Of a stretch of 64,000 nucleotides of DNA, positions 19,359 through 28,119 are shown one piece after another. This DNA is from an uncultured Paracoccaceae bacterium (GTDB lineage: Bacteria > Pseudomonadota > Alphaproteobacteria > Rhodobacterales > Rhodobacteraceae), in the NCBI GenBank assembly GCA_947494675.1, contig CANLVP010000001.1, positions 1,426,001 through 1,490,000 of the forward strand, in the 5' to 3' direction. The first letter of the stretch is position 1. Each line of letters starts with the position of its first letter. Under the pieces are notes generated by a model, which was not told the origin of the DNA, did not search any database, and saw only the letters and a list, made by a program, of their open reading frames with translations. Position numbers and translations under genes: made by a program.

Positions 19359-19568
19359 TTACTGCAAGCGCGCTGGTGTTGCCACTTTGGCAGAGGGGCG
19401 CACTTTCTTGGGTGATCGACCAAGCCAGGACACAAACTGCAACCAGACGCCGCGCAGATACGCGCGCCGCCTATCAGCGCGCAGGATTGCCTGGTCCAGT
19501 GCGTCGGGATCGAATGCGAAACGATTGGCGGGTTGGCTTTGGCTCATCGCGATTTGGTTAAGGTCCAT
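19359..19568 (-). CDS. Small basic protein, 69 aa, unknown
   Basis: Not recognised with certainty. AAGGAG is well placed before ATG 19568, which supports translation. The N-terminus is MDLNQIAMSQSQPANRF, followed by a strongly amphipathic basic segment, RADRRRAYLRGVWLQFVSWL, similar in feel to the DUF1127/YjiS-type small Arg-rich proteins common in alphaproteobacteria, and a basic tail. It is divergent from trhO. The product could bind RNA or membrane; nothing proves either. Confidence 0.45.
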   Translation of the reverse strand: MDLNQIAMSQSQPANRFAFDPDALDQAILRADRRRAYLRGVWLQFVSWLGRSPKKVRPSAKVATPARLQ

Positions 19569-19737
19569 GACAATCTCCTTGATCTCATGCACCACTCTTA
19601 GCGCGTGACGGACCCGCCGGTTGTCATCCGAATGTAGGACAGCATCGGATTATCTGGCCCAAATCGGCATCTCACCGCCAGCCAGTCCCAAACCGCACCA
19701 TCTTGCACCCCAATTCGCACAGGCGTATCTGGCGGGC

Positions 19738-20643
19738 ATGTATATCGTCGCCGCTCTTTATCACTTCACCCGTTTTGACGACCCCGCCGCGCTGCGCCCG
19801 GGGCTTTTGTCGGCCTGTGAGGCGCATGGCATCTCCGGCACGCTCTTGATCGCGGGCGAGGGGATCAACGGCACCATCGCAGGCAGCCGCGCAGGCATTG
19901 ATGCGATCCTCAAAGTGATCCGCGCGCTGCCCGGCTGCGCCACGCTGGAACACAAAGAAAGCCAATCCGACACGCCGCCCTTTCACCGCATGAAGGTGCG
20001 GCTGAAAAAGGAAATCGTGACCATGGGCCAGCCGCAGGTCAAACCGGCAGAAGGCACCGGCCACTACGTTGACCCCGCCGACTGGAATGAGCTGATCAAA
20101 TCCCCCGATGTCGCCGTCATCGACACCCGCAATGACTATGAGGTCGGGATCGGCACCTTTGAGGGGGCCATTGACCCCGAAACCAAATCCTTTGGTGAAT
20201 TCCCCGCATGGTGGGAAGCGAACAAAGACCGCTTCCACAACAAGAAAATCGCCATGTTCTGCACCGGCGGCATCCGCTGTGAGAAATCCACGAACTTCCT
20301 CAAGGGCCAGGGCGTGGATGAGGTCTATCACCTCAAAGGCGGCATCCTGAAATACCTCGAAGAGGTGCCGCAGGAAGACAGCACATGGCAGGGCGAATGC
20401 TTTGTCTTTGACGCCCGCGTCAGCGTCGGCCACGGCCTCGATGTCGGCCCGCATCTGCTGTGCTATGCCTGCCGCCGCCCGATCTTGCCCACGGACCGCG
20501 ACCGCCCGGAATACGAACACGGCGTGTCCTGCCACCAGTGCAGTGATGAAACCACCGACGCGGACAAAGACCGCTTCCGCGAGCGCCAAAAGCAGATCGC
20601 ACTGGCCGCCGCACGCGGCGAACGCCACATCGGCAGCCTATGA
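19738..20643 (+). CDS. trhO: tRNA uridine(34) hydroxylase TrhO (rhodanese domain protein)
   Basis: TrhO (YceA) adds oxygen at U34 of tRNA in a prephenate-independent route to 5-hydroxyuridine. The 301-residue protein begins with the acylphosphatase-like domain (FDDPAALRPGLL... GEGINGTIAGS) and continues with a rhodanese domain, VAVIDTRNDYEVGIGTFEGA, whose active loop FCTGGIRCEK holds Cys175 and Cys181. A C-terminal CxxC pair set (CYACRRP, CHQC) suggests zinc binding. ATG 19738 fits the family N-terminus; the in-frame upstream extension is not family-like. It overlaps the next gene by 4 bp. Confidence 0.93.
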   Translation: MYIVAALYHFTRFDDPAALRPGLLSACEAHGISGTLLIAGEGINGTIAGSRAGIDAILKVIRALPGCATLEHKESQSDTPPFHRMKVRLKKEIVTMGQPQVKPAEGTGHYVDPADWNELIKSPDVAVIDTRNDYEVGIGTFEGAIDPETKSFGEFPAWWEANKDRFHNKKIAMFCTGGIRCEKSTNFLKGQGVDEVYHLKGGILKYLEEVPQEDSTWQGECFVFDARVSVGHGLDVGPHLLCYACRRPILPTDRDRPEYEHGVSCHQCSDETTDADKDRFRERQKQIALAAARGERHIGSL

Positions 20644-21689
20644 TAGATCACCCTGCGTTCCGCACCGGTCTGGCGCTGCTGATCGGGCTGGTGACGGGGG
20701 TGGCGGGCTACCGCATCGGGATGCCACTACCGTGGATGCTGGGCTCTATGCTGGGGGTCACCCTTGCCGCATTAGCGCGTCTTCCCATCGCTGGTCCTAA
20801 CCGGCTGCGCCCCATCGTGATCCCGATCATTGGCGTGATGCTCGGCTCTGCCATCACGCCGGAAACCCTTCAACAACTGGGGCGCTGGTCGGGCACGATG
20901 CTCGTGCTGCCCGTGGCCCTGATGACGGCTGCTGCCGCGTCCTACATGATCTACCGCCGCCTCGGTGGCTATGATCCCGTCACCGCCTTCTACAGCTCCA
21001 TGCCCGGCGGCCTGAATGAGATGTTGCTGCTCGGCGCCGCCGAAGGGGGCGATGAACGCCGCATCGCGCAGGCTCACGCCGCGCGTGTCCTCTTGGTGAT
21101 CTTCTTTGTGGCGCTTTATTTCGGCGCGGTCCTCGGCGTCCGCAGCAATACCGCCAATGCCACATGGGTCGCGCTCGACGCGCTGACCTTGGCCGACTAC
21201 TTGATCCTCGCTGCCTGTGCGGTGCTTGGCGTGCAATTGGCCAAACTGCTGCGCTTGCCCGCTGCCCCGATCTTTGGCCCGCTGATCCTGTCCGGGGCCG
21301 CCCATGTGATCGGCTGGGTCATGGTGCCACCGCCCACGCTGGTGATCATCGCGGCACAGATCGTCGTCGGCACGATCATCGGCAGCCGCTTTATCGGCGC
21401 GACATTGAAAGAGGTGGGCAGCGACTTGGCCCTTGGGGCGGCGTCCACCCTGTTGATGCTGGTGATGGCCGTCGCCTCTGCCTACGCGCTAACCGCCTTT
21501 GTCGACATCCCACTGGCCCAGGCCTTTCTGGCCTATGCGCCCGGCGGGCTGACCGAAATGTCGCTGCTCACACTGGCCATCAACCAAGACGTGGCCTTCG
21601 TCTCTGTCACCCATATCGTGCGGATCACCTTGGTTGTGGCCCTCGCACCCGTGCTCTTTCGCCTCATACGCCGCGGCACGCGCCCCTGA
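20640..21689 (+). CDS. AbrB family membrane protein (two-fold duplicated)
   Basis: A 349-residue integral membrane protein with about ten hydrophobic helices and a clear internal duplication: SSMPGGLNEMLLLGAA in the first half and AYAPGGLTEMSLLTLA in the second. This is the AbrB/'ammonia monooxygenase' family, PF05145, whose name is historical; the E. coli member was linked to aidB expression. Transport is likely but unproven. ATGA overlaps the trhO stop, so the two genes are coupled. Confidence 0.85.
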   Translation: MIDHPAFRTGLALLIGLVTGVAGYRIGMPLPWMLGSMLGVTLAALARLPIAGPNRLRPIVIPIIGVMLGSAITPETLQQLGRWSGTMLVLPVALMTAAAASYMIYRRLGGYDPVTAFYSSMPGGLNEMLLLGAAEGGDERRIAQAHAARVLLVIFFVALYFGAVLGVRSNTANATWVALDALTLADYLILAACAVLGVQLAKLLRLPAAPIFGPLILSGAAHVIGWVMVPPPTLVIIAAQIVVGTIIGSRFIGATLKEVGSDLALGAASTLLMLVMAVASAYALTAFVDIPLAQAFLAYAPGGLTEMSLLTLAINQDVAFVSVTHIVRITLVVALAPVLFRLIRRGTRP

Positions 21690-21717
21690 CCCTTGCGCCC
21701 ATTCTGATCCCCGCCTA

Positions 21718-21743
21718 GCCTGTCTGCGATCAACCAGACAGGC
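21718..21743 (+). promoter_or_regulatory. 9-bp-stem hairpin just before the terB ATG
   Basis: GCCTGTCTG-cgatcaac-CAGACAGGC ends 5 bp before the terB start codon. No T-run follows, so it is unlikely to be a terminator for the AbrB gene. Placed where a ribosome would bind, it could limit terB translation or be a protein-bound operator. Confidence 0.4.
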
Positions 21744-21748
21744 CGCCC

Positions 21749-22201
21749 ATGTTCGAACGTATCCTCTCGCTTTTTAGCACCACGCCCCACGTCACCGAAC
21801 TTCCACCAGAGGATGCCCGCCACGCCCTTGGCGCGCTTCTGGTGCGCACGGCCAAAGCCGATCATGCCTATCTTTTCGAAGAGGTGGAGGAGATCGACCA
21901 CGTCCTCGCGGATGTCTACGACCTTAACCCGGTTGAGGCCGCGATGATGCGCGCGGCTTGCGAAAAGCTCGAACACGAAATGCCCACCACAGAAGACCTC
22001 GCCAATATCCTGCACGACGCGATCTCGCAGCAGGAACGCGAAAACGTCGTGGGCGCGCTCTGGCGCGTAGTCTTTGCCGACGGGATCGAGGAAAAGGAAG
22101 AAGACGCGATCCTGCACGAAGTCGAACAGGCGCTGGGCGTCTCACCCGAGGTCAGCAAGCAGTTGCACGACGCCGCACAGGCCGACGCGCTGCGCAAATG
22201 A
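21749..22201 (+). CDS. TerB family tellurite-resistance-like protein
   Basis: A 150-residue all-helical acidic protein of the TerB-like domain family. Typical pieces are ALGALLVRTAKADHAYLFEEVEEID and VGALWRVVFADGIEEKEEDAILHEV, the second carrying the conserved D-G-x-x-x-x-E-E metal-binding acidic helix pair. TerB-like proteins occur in stress and membrane-associated systems; no other ter genes are here, so tellurite resistance should not be assumed. It overlaps the desaturase by 4 bp. Confidence 0.88.
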   Translation: MFERILSLFSTTPHVTELPPEDARHALGALLVRTAKADHAYLFEEVEEIDHVLADVYDLNPVEAAMMRAACEKLEHEMPTTEDLANILHDAISQQERENVVGALWRVVFADGIEEKEEDAILHEVEQALGVSPEVSKQLHDAAQADALRK

Positions 22202-23091
22202 CCCACCAGACGTTTCTGCAAAACCTTGCAGCAGACGACCGCGCCCGCCTGACCGCTCTGACAAATCGCGCGGGGTTGATCCACCTCGTCCTGCATGCCG
22301 GGGCCATCGGCCTTCTGGCGCTGGGCATCGCACGTGGCGTGCCCGGCTGGCCCGCGTTGGTGCCTTTGCTCGGCCTCTTTCTGGTGTGCCTCTTTCATCT
22401 GCTGCACGAGGTCAGCCACCAAACCGTTTTCGCCACGCGCGCCCTCAACACCTGGGTCGCCCGTGTCTGTGGCTTTGTTCTGCTGATCCCGCCCGTTTGG
22501 TTCCGCGCCTTTCACTTCGCGCATCACAAACACACCCACGACCCCGATCATGACCCCGAGCTCGCCACCCCCAAACCGCGCACCCGGCGCGCATATCTGT
22601 GGCATCTGACCGGGTTCCCGCTCTGGCACAGCCTGATCAAAACGCTCATCATCAATGCGCGAGGGGCCTGCCAAGAGGCCTACGTCCCACCCCGCCAAAT
22701 GGCCAAAGTCACCTTAGAGTCGCGGGTGATGCTGGGGCTCTACGCCTGCCTCTTGCTCATCTCACTAGTGGTGCAATCTGCGCTGCTCTTTTGGATATGG
22801 GTCTTGCCGATGCTGCTGGGCCAGCCGTTCCTGCGCGCCTACCTGATGGCCGAACACACCGATTGCCCGCATGTGCCCGACATGTTCGCCAACACCCGCA
22901 CGATTTTCACGAACCCCGTGGTGCGCTGGCTGGCGTGGAACATGCCCTACCACGCTGAACACCACGCCTTTCCAACCGTGCCGTTCCACCAACTGCCCGC
23001 CTTGCACGCCCTCGCACGCAACGAATTGAAGGCAACGGCAGATGGATATTCTGGCTTTCACGCAGATTACGCCGCGCGACTGACGCCCTAG
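22198..23091 (+). CDS. Fatty acid desaturase family protein
   Basis: A 297-residue membrane di-iron desaturase/hydroxylase. The three His boxes are HLLHEVSHQ, the pair HFAHHKHTH, and NMPYHAEHHAFP, alternating with hydrophobic helices (IHLVLHAGAIGLLALGIA and others). Substrate could be an acyl chain or a carotenoid. ATGA overlaps the terB stop, so the pair is translationally coupled. The last base pairs overlap the convergent EamA gene (23088-23091). Confidence 0.9.
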   Translation: MTHQTFLQNLAADDRARLTALTNRAGLIHLVLHAGAIGLLALGIARGVPGWPALVPLLGLFLVCLFHLLHEVSHQTVFATRALNTWVARVCGFVLLIPPVWFRAFHFAHHKHTHDPDHDPELATPKPRTRRAYLWHLTGFPLWHSLIKTLIINARGACQEAYVPPRQMAKVTLESRVMLGLYACLLLISLVVQSALLFWIWVLPMLLGQPFLRAYLMAEHTDCPHVPDMFANTRTIFTNPVVRWLAWNMPYHAEHHAFPTVPFHQLPALHALARNELKATADGYSGFHADYAARLTP

Positions 23092-23933
23092 CGTCCGCGC
23101 CCTGCAGCCAAAGCCGACCCAACCCCGGCCACCGCGATCACAACCAGCCCGATCATCGTCCAGCCATCGGGCCAATCGCCAAAGATCGCGAGGCCATAGA
23201 CCATCGCCGCAATCAACTGACTGTAGATCAGCGGCGCAATCACCCCGGCAGGCGTGGTGCGATTGACCTGCACAAGCAGCAGGTTCCCAATCGCCGACCC
23301 CAACGCGCTCAGCACCAAAAGGCCGACCGCGCCTGACGTAAACGTGCCCACGCCGCCCACCGCAAATGGGGCCAGCAGAACCGTCCCGATCAGCAGTTGC
23401 GAGATCAGCAAAAACCGTGGCCGAAACCCCGGCGCGAGCCAGCGCGTCGTCACCAGATATCCCCCATGGAAGCACCCGGCCAAGACGGCAAACCCCATGC
23501 CGGGTGTGACCCCAAATCCGGGGCGCACCACGATCAACACCCCGACAAAGCTCACCGCCAAAAGCCCCGCGCGCAACACAGTGACCCGTTCCTTGAGGAT
23601 CAGCGCCGACAAGACAAAGGCGACCACAGGCCCGATGAAAAAGCCCGCAAAGGCATTTGCCATCGGCTCTGTCTTCAGCGCGGTCAATATCCCGCAAATC
23701 CCGCCTGCAATCAGCGCCGCTCGTAGGATCAGCCGCCAATCCGCCAGCATCCGCCACTCGTGCCGCTGGATACCGCTCAGCGGCAGTAACAATACCGCCG
23801 CCAAGGCGAACCGCGCCCAAGCCACAAAGAACGGCGCAAACCCCAAAGCCGACAAAGCCTTCCCCGCCGCATCGCCCCCCACAATTAGGAACATCGCCGC
23901 AACGACGGATAGGATGACAAGGGGCAGGGGCAT
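23088..23933 (-). CDS. DMT/EamA family transporter
   Basis: A 281-residue inner-membrane carrier with ten predicted helices in two EamA repeats, starting MPLPLVILSVVAAMFLIVGGD. The first repeat ends near ALILKERVTVLRAGLLAVSFVGVLIVVRPG, and the second near GDWPDGWTMIGLVVIAVAGVG, the usual signatures. Family members export metabolites or import nucleotide sugars; the substrate is open. ATG 23933 matches the family start, with a possible TTG start at 23975. Confidence 0.87.
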   Translation of the reverse strand: MPLPLVILSVVAAMFLIVGGDAAGKALSALGFAPFFVAWARFALAAVLLLPLSGIQRHEWRMLADWRLILRAALIAGGICGILTALKTEPMANAFAGFFIGPVVAFVLSALILKERVTVLRAGLLAVSFVGVLIVVRPGFGVTPGMGFAVLAGCFHGGYLVTTRWLAPGFRPRFLLISQLLIGTVLLAPFAVGGVGTFTSGAVGLLVLSALGSAIGNLLLVQVNRTTPAGVIAPLIYSQLIAAMVYGLAIFGDWPDGWTMIGLVVIAVAGVGSALAAGRGR

Positions 23934-23991
23934 TAAGGGGACCGTTTCGTATGTGCCCTGCCTCACTGCGGGCAAATGGCGGAAAGTGCAA

Positions 23992-24816
23992 TCAGATTGC
24001 TGTGCCGCTGACCAGGATTGCGGGCACTGGCACCCTCCAGCGTCCGTCTGATTTGGGCAGAGCCATGACCGCTTCGGCCACCGCTTCGCGTATCCGCGCC
24101 TTATGCGTCGCTGATTGCGGTCGCAGCACCGCCCCGCCGCGCACCGTGCCGTTCATGAAATAGTCAAATGGTGCGCCAGGGTCGCTGACTTCCCAAAAAC
24201 TGGGCACTTCGGTGATCGCGAATTCGCCAAAGCCTGCCTTGGTCATAGCGGGCCCTGCGACGCCACTGTCGGCATAATCATGCGCGCCCGGTCCGGGCGG
24301 CAATTGGATCGACGTTTCCCCATGTGCGGCAATCGCCGCGAATACAATGGCAAAAGCATCCCCCGGTTCTGGGGCTTTCCACACCGAATAGATCAATCGC
24401 CCTCCCTTGCGCAACACTCGCCGCGCCTCGGCCAAGGCTTTTTCAGGGTAAGGCACATGTGGCACGCCAAACCCGATTGTCACCACATCATAGATCCCGT
24501 CGGGGTCATCCAGCGCCATCGCATCGCCTGTTCTGAACCCCGCACTCGGCACCGCGCCCCGCGCCGCCTCCAGCATCGCGGGCGAGAAATCGACGCCGGT
24601 GACCACTGCGCCCGTTTTCACCAACCCAGCGGCGATGATCCCATGCCCGCAACACAGATCAAGCGCGAGGTCTCCCGGCCCAACCCCGGCCAGCCGCACA
24701 AACTCCGGCACGCACATCTCTGCCGCCTGTGCGAAATCGCGGGCATAGGCCGTGGCCGTCCCGGCATCCGCCCAACCGTCCCGCTCAACTACAGCAAATG
24801 CATCAAAGTCCGCCAT
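23992..24816 (-). CDS. Class I SAM-dependent methyltransferase
   Basis: A 274-residue methyltransferase of the UbiE/Methyltransf_11 type. Motif I is [15 protein letters not shown] (about 51-65) and the adenosine-ring acid follows in [15 protein letters not shown]; motif post-I gives [12 protein letters not shown] and motif [21 protein letters not shown]. The acceptor is not predictable; a quinone or small acid is as likely as a lipid. ATG 24816 matches the fold start. It is divergent from pncB over 84 bp and precedes the EamA gene by 58 bp on the same strand. Confidence 0.88.
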   Translation of the reverse strand: MADFDAFAVVERDGWADAGTATAYARDFAQAAEMCVPEFVRLAGVGPGDLALDLCCGHGIIAAGLVKTGAVVTGVDFSPAMLEAARGAVPSAGFRTGDAMALDDPDGIYDVVTIGFGVPHVPYPEKALAEARRVLRKGGRLIYSVWKAPEPGDAFAIVFAAIAAHGETSIQLPPGPGAHDYADSGVAGPAMTKAGFGEFAITEVPSFWEVSDPGAPFDYFMNGTVRGGAVLRPQSATHKARIREAVAEAVMALPKSDGRWRVPVPAILVSGTAI

Positions 24817-24900
24817 AATTCCGAACCCTACCGCAACCCGCCGCCATTGCAAAAACCTGCGGCCCTTGTTCTAACCCCGTTCAAGCAAAGGAATACTACC

Positions 24901-26193
24901 ATGGTCGACATCGCCACCCGCGTCTGGAACCACAAATGGAAGATCGACCCGATCGTCCGTTCCCTCATCGACACCGACTTCTACAAACTGCTCATGTGCC
25001 AGTCGGTCTTTCGCAACAAACCCGACGCGCAGGTCACCTTCTCCCTCATAAACCGCTCCAAACACATCCCCCTCGCAGACCTCATCGACGAGGGCGAGCT
25101 GCGCGAACAACTCGACCACATCCGCTCCCTCTCGCTCCGCCGCGGCGAAAGCACTTGGATGCGCGGCAACACCTTCTACGGCAAACGCCAGATGTTCTCG
25201 CCCGAATTCATGGACTGGTTCGAAAACCTCCGCCTCCCGCCCTACCACCTCGAACGCGTCGGCGACCAATACGAACTCACCTTCGAAGGGTCATGGCCCG
25301 AGGTCATGCTCTGGGAAATCCCCGCCCTCGCCGTGCTGATGGAACTGCGCGGCCGCGCCGTCCTCGGCACCATGGGCCGGTTTGAGCTGCAAGTCCTCTA
25401 CGCCCGCGCCATGACCAAACTCTGGGAAAAGGTCGAGCAACTGCAAACCATCCCCGACCTCACGCTGGCCGACTTCGGCACCCGCCGCCGCCACTCCTTC
25501 CTCTGGCAGGACTGGTGCGTGCAGGCCATGTCCGAAGGTCTGGGCTCCCGCTTTGTCGGCACCTCCAACTGCCTCATCGCCAAGAACCGCGATATGGAGG
25601 CGATCGGCACCAACGCCCACGAACTCCCCATGGTCTACGCCGCACTGGCGACAGGCGACGCGGCCCTCGCCCAGGCCCCCTATGACGTGCTGTCCGACTG
25701 GCAGGCCGAACACGACGGCAACCTGCGCATCATCCTGCCCGACACCTACGGCACACCGGGGTTCTTGGAGCGTGCGCCGGATTGGCTCGCAGGCTGGACC
25801 GGCATCCGCATCGATTCAGGCGACCCCGCCGCCGGTGCCGAAGCCGCAATCGCGTGGTGGACATCGCGCGGAGAAGACCCCCGCCAAAAGCTCGTCATCT
25901 TCTCCGATGGCTTGGACGTCGACAAAATCCTATCCCTGCACGCGCAATTCGTCGGCCGCGTCCGCGTGTCCTTCGGCTGGGGCACCATGCTGACCAACGA
26001 CTTCAAAGGTCTGACGGATGGTGACAGCCTCGCCCCCTTCTCACTGGTCTGCAAAGCCGTCTCGGCCAACGGCAACGCAACCGTGAAGCTGAGCGACAAC
26101 CCCAACAAAGCCATGGGCCCCGAGGCCGAGATTGAGCGCTATAAGCGGGTGTTCGGCGTTGGTGAGCAGGATAGGGTCGAGGTGGTGGTTTGA
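24901..26193 (+). CDS. pncB: Nicotinate phosphoribosyltransferase
   Basis: PncB makes nicotinate mononucleotide from nicotinate and PRPP with ATP hydrolysis. The 430-residue protein starts with [17 protein letters not shown] (about 20-36), has the active-site [10 protein letters not shown] with [10 protein letters not shown], and ends the TIM-like barrel with [15 protein letters not shown] and [10 protein letters not shown], which bind the ribose-phosphate. The His of RRRHSF corresponds to the auto-phosphorylated residue. AAAGGAAT precedes ATG 24901; the longer in-frame upstream stretch overlaps the methyltransferase gene and is rejected. It acts after PncA. Confidence 0.95.
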   Translation: MVDIATRVWNHKWKIDPIVRSLIDTDFYKLLMCQSVFRNKPDAQVTFSLINRSKHIPLADLIDEGELREQLDHIRSLSLRRGESTWMRGNTFYGKRQMFSPEFMDWFENLRLPPYHLERVGDQYELTFEGSWPEVMLWEIPALAVLMELRGRAVLGTMGRFELQVLYARAMTKLWEKVEQLQTIPDLTLADFGTRRRHSFLWQDWCVQAMSEGLGSRFVGTSNCLIAKNRDMEAIGTNAHELPMVYAALATGDAALAQAPYDVLSDWQAEHDGNLRIILPDTYGTPGFLERAPDWLAGWTGIRIDSGDPAAGAEAAIAWWTSRGEDPRQKLVIFSDGLDVDKILSLHAQFVGRVRVSFGWGTMLTNDFKGLTDGDSLAPFSLVCKAVSANGNATVKLSDNPNKAMGPEAEIERYKRVFGVGEQDRVEVVV

Positions 26194-26199
26194 AAGCGA

Positions 26200-26757
26200 T
26201 TAAAGAATCACTGGGACTTCATACCACCGATCCGTTAACTGCCGGTCGTGCAGGTATTCCAAGAATCTATCATTCCCATTTTCGACGGTGCTAAAGTAAG
26301 GAGTCGGTTTGAATTCAGGCTTAATAAGAGAATGAAATCCAAAAATTGAAAATAGAATAGGACCGCCTAAGCTATCTAGCTTGCACCCATTTGCAGATAC
26401 GGTCGTCGGAAATTTAGACATGGCATCGATGGTGCTCAAGTACGGCAAGTCCCTATTGCGTAGATGCATTCTGGCTTGGTTTTTTACACTATGTTTTATT
26501 CCAGTGAGATTTAGAAGAGTCGACTCGATCTGGGTATCGCGTTCTGCGGTAGCATGGCTATCATCGAAGAAAACTACGTCAATATCACGCGAGGGTTCTG
26601 CCCTCCCGAGAATTTCAGACCATATTTTGTCACGGATTGCACCGCCAACAATACACCAGTCAGGTAGCCCAAGGGCTTGTATTGCGCTGAGCGATTCATT
26701 GAGTGCAGAGTCGCTTTTAAGTATTTCGAGTAAGAATCCGCTTTTCCCCGTCATCAT
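26200..26757 (-). CDS. Nucleotidyltransferase family protein (PF06042/DUF925-like)
   Basis: A 185-residue protein with the polymerase-beta-like catalytic head: CIVGGAIRDKIW (GG at 38-39, RD at 42-43) then SRDIDVVFFDD (DxD at 58-60). The later VKNQARMHLRNRDLPYLSTIDAMSKFP (about 91-117) is the hallmark of the NTP_transf_6 family, whose function is unknown. All metal-binding acidics appear intact. ATG 26757 overlaps the stop of the SLATT-like gene by 4 bp, so the two are one operon. G+C is far below the neighbours (20 of 60 bases at 26461-26520). It converges with pncB, 6 bp apart. Confidence 0.8.
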   Translation of the reverse strand: MMTGKSGFLLEILKSDSALNESLSAIQALGLPDWCIVGGAIRDKIWSEILGRAEPSRDIDVVFFDDSHATAERDTQIESTLLNLTGIKHSVKNQARMHLRNRDLPYLSTIDAMSKFPTTVSANGCKLDSLGGPILFSIFGFHSLIKPEFKPTPYFSTVENGNDRFLEYLHDRQLTDRWYEVPVIL

Positions 26758-27269
26758 AGCTGAGAACGGTTTTTCGCTTTTTCGTACTCGTCATCGGTAA
26801 TTCCATGAACGTCGGATGCCGCTTCGTCATATTCTTGAATTATCCACTTTGCCCAAATGGTAGCTGTTTCGTCATCCATCCGTGTTGAGCCCTTAATGTA
26901 CCTTATCTTGTTTGAAATTGATGCAAAGTCTTGAACAGCCTTATAATTTACATATCCATCGTCTCCAGATCTTCCTGTAAGCTGCCAAACTGATGTCAGC
27001 ACAAGCGCAAGGCTCGCTATGCTAAAAAGGATGGTGACAGTGCTTGCAGAAAACCCCGACACACTTATTATTTTGTCGGTTCCGAAGAATGTTAGGCATA
27101 GGACAGTGATGGATGCGCCCAGCGTTAGGCGGTTTCTCCAAGTATTAACCTTGATAGCTGTGTCATGTCGTGAGTCACAAATTTCCTTCATTCTGTCTGA
27201 CTTTCGGAGGTAGTCATCGCAAAGAACCCCCAAAGCGTCATAGTCATAAACTGGGTCAGGGTTTGCCAT
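26754..27269 (-). CDS. SLATT-like two-TM protein
   Basis: A 171-residue protein with an N-terminal soluble stretch ending in an Arg-rich helix, two hydrophobic helices (LTLGASITVLCLTFFGT, about 48-64; SASTVTILFSIASLALVLTSVW, about 74-95), and a cytoplasmic helical C-terminal half. This topology and spacing fit SLATT domains, described as two-TM membrane effectors in systems with nucleotide second messengers or SLOG sensors. The fold call is by pattern, not homology search. ATG 27269 follows AGAGAG; a GTG at 27281 is possible. Low G+C and the coupled nucleotidyltransferase suggest acquisition as a unit. Confidence 0.6.
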   Translation of the reverse strand: MANPDPVYDYDALGVLCDDYLRKSDRMKEICDSRHDTAIKVNTWRNRLTLGASITVLCLTFFGTDKIISVSGFSASTVTILFSIASLALVLTSVWQLTGRSGDDGYVNYKAVQDFASISNKIRYIKGSTRMDDETATIWAKWIIQEYDEAASDVHGITDDEYEKAKNRSQL

Positions 27270-27404
27270 TATTTGCTTCACTCTCTGGGCGGTTGCAACT
27301 TTTGCTGTTGGTCAACAAGCTAATGAGATGTTCGACTAAAAGGTTAAAGAAAGAAAGGTCAGTAAAACAATCGGCTAGTTTTTCGCCTACGCTCGCCGCA
27401 ATGT

Positions 27405-27818
27405 TCACTCCTCCACCTTGCCCCGTAACGCCTTCACCGCCCCGCGTTGTTTCTTCCCCTCCAACCGCCGTTTGACCGACCCATATGTCGGCTTCGTCGG
27501 CCGCCGCCGTTTGGGCACCTCGGTCGCTTTGCGGATCAACTCTGCCAAACGCTCTATCGCGATTTCGCGGTTGCGGGCTTGTGACCGGGTCTCTTGCACA
27601 AAGATCACCACGGCCCCGTCCTTCGTCCATTTCTGCCCCGCGATCCGCCGCAACCGCCGCTTCACCGCGTCGGGTAGGTTCGGCGACCGCTCCGCCTCAA
27701 ACCGCAGTTCGACCGCCGTGGACACTTTGTTCACGTTCTGCCCGCCGGGGCCGGACGCGCGCACAAAGCTCTCGGTCAGTTCCCAATCGGCAATCTCGAT
27801 ATGATCGTTAACGCGCAT
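27405..27818 (-). CDS. arfB: Alternative ribosome-rescue factor ArfB
   Basis: ArfB (YaeJ) rescues ribosomes stalled without a stop codon by hydrolysing peptidyl-tRNA. The 137-residue protein has the class I release-factor GGQ motif in ASGPGGQNVNKVSTAVELRF (GGQ 25-27) and a long basic C-terminal tail (KATEVPKRRRPTKPTYGSVKRRLEGKKQRGAVKALRGK) that would enter the mRNA channel. Both are diagnostic, and the length is right. A 52-bp dispersed repeat lies directly upstream of its start codon, so promoter control may involve it. Expression context otherwise unknown. Confidence 0.95.
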   Translation of the reverse strand: MRVNDHIEIADWELTESFVRASGPGGQNVNKVSTAVELRFEAERSPNLPDAVKRRLRRIAGQKWTKDGAVVIFVQETRSQARNREIAIERLAELIRKATEVPKRRRPTKPTYGSVKRRLEGKKQRGAVKALRGKVEE

Positions 27819-27820
27819 TC

Positions 27821-27872
27821 AGACTTTCGTGCATATGGTTTGTGTATGGGGTGTGCATGGTTTCTTGACAGG
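27821..27872 (-). repeat. Dispersed 52-bp element, copy 1 (upstream of arfB)
   Basis: On the minus strand this reads CCTGTCAAGAAACCATGCAC and continues with tandem CCCAT/CACA units to GAAAGTCT. It matches the plus-strand sequence 39996-40047 at 43 of 52 positions. Each copy contains three to four iterations of an 11-bp unit around CCATRCACA. It ends 2 bp before the arfB start codon. Function unknown; see the second copy. Confidence 0.65.
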
Positions 27873-27961
27873 TTCTGTATACCCGATTTTTGCCGTGCGC
27901 ACCCTTAACCCAATTTCGGCCCGCAGCGCCCCTTTCGCCGCCGCATGACATCGCAAAAACG

Positions 27962-27995
27962 AAAAAAGGGCCACCCCGGCGATGGGATGGCCCTT
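27962..27995 (-). terminator. Strong intrinsic terminator (minus strand)
   Basis: Read on the minus strand, GGGCCATCCC-atcgcc-GGGGTGGCCC is followed by six T residues and a second T-run. The stem is 9-10 bp with one bulge. It ends the short unit that starts near 28182, and an A-run on the other arm makes it plausible in the plus direction too. Confidence 0.75.
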
Positions 27996-28046
27996 TCCTG
28001 AAAGTTGCGGAGGTGGGTCGGTTAGGATCTCCACCTTGTGGTCTTC

Positions 28047-28112
28047 TCAACTAGGGGCTGCCCTAGGTGTGACCCCCACAAGTTGTCCCGACTGCCTTCT
28101 CCAATACTTCAT
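28047..28112 (-). CDS. Candidate micropeptide, 21 aa (ATG frame)
   Basis: Begins MKYWRRQSGQLV and ends RAAPS, stop TGA. The GGAGG core is 14 nt upstream, longer than optimal. It is rich in Arg, as are many leader peptides. It shares its ribosome-binding site with the GTG-initiated frame at 28119, and at most one is likely to be the main product. Confidence 0.35.
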   Translation of the reverse strand: MKYWRRQSGQLVGVTPRAAPS

Positions 28113-28119
28113 GATGCAC
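28063..28119 (-). CDS. Candidate micropeptide, 18 aa (GTG frame)
   Basis: Starts GTG at 28119, 7 nt after GGAGG, the optimal spacing: read as MHHEVLEKAVG then TTCGGHT, stop TAG. Overlaps the ATG-initiated 21-codon frame in another phase. The single Cys and the C-terminal His are notable but no function follows from them. Confidence 0.35.
   Translation of the reverse strand: MHHEVLEKAVGTTCGGHT

Noticed and set aside
24115-24900. Amino-terminal extension of pncB
   Set aside because: The in-frame stretch lies inside the methyltransferase gene on the other strand and has no PncB similarity; ATG 24901 fits the family.
27808-28050. 80-codon minus-strand frame across the short transcription unit
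   Set aside because: It runs over the terminator and the 52-bp repeat; start lacks a ribosome-binding site.
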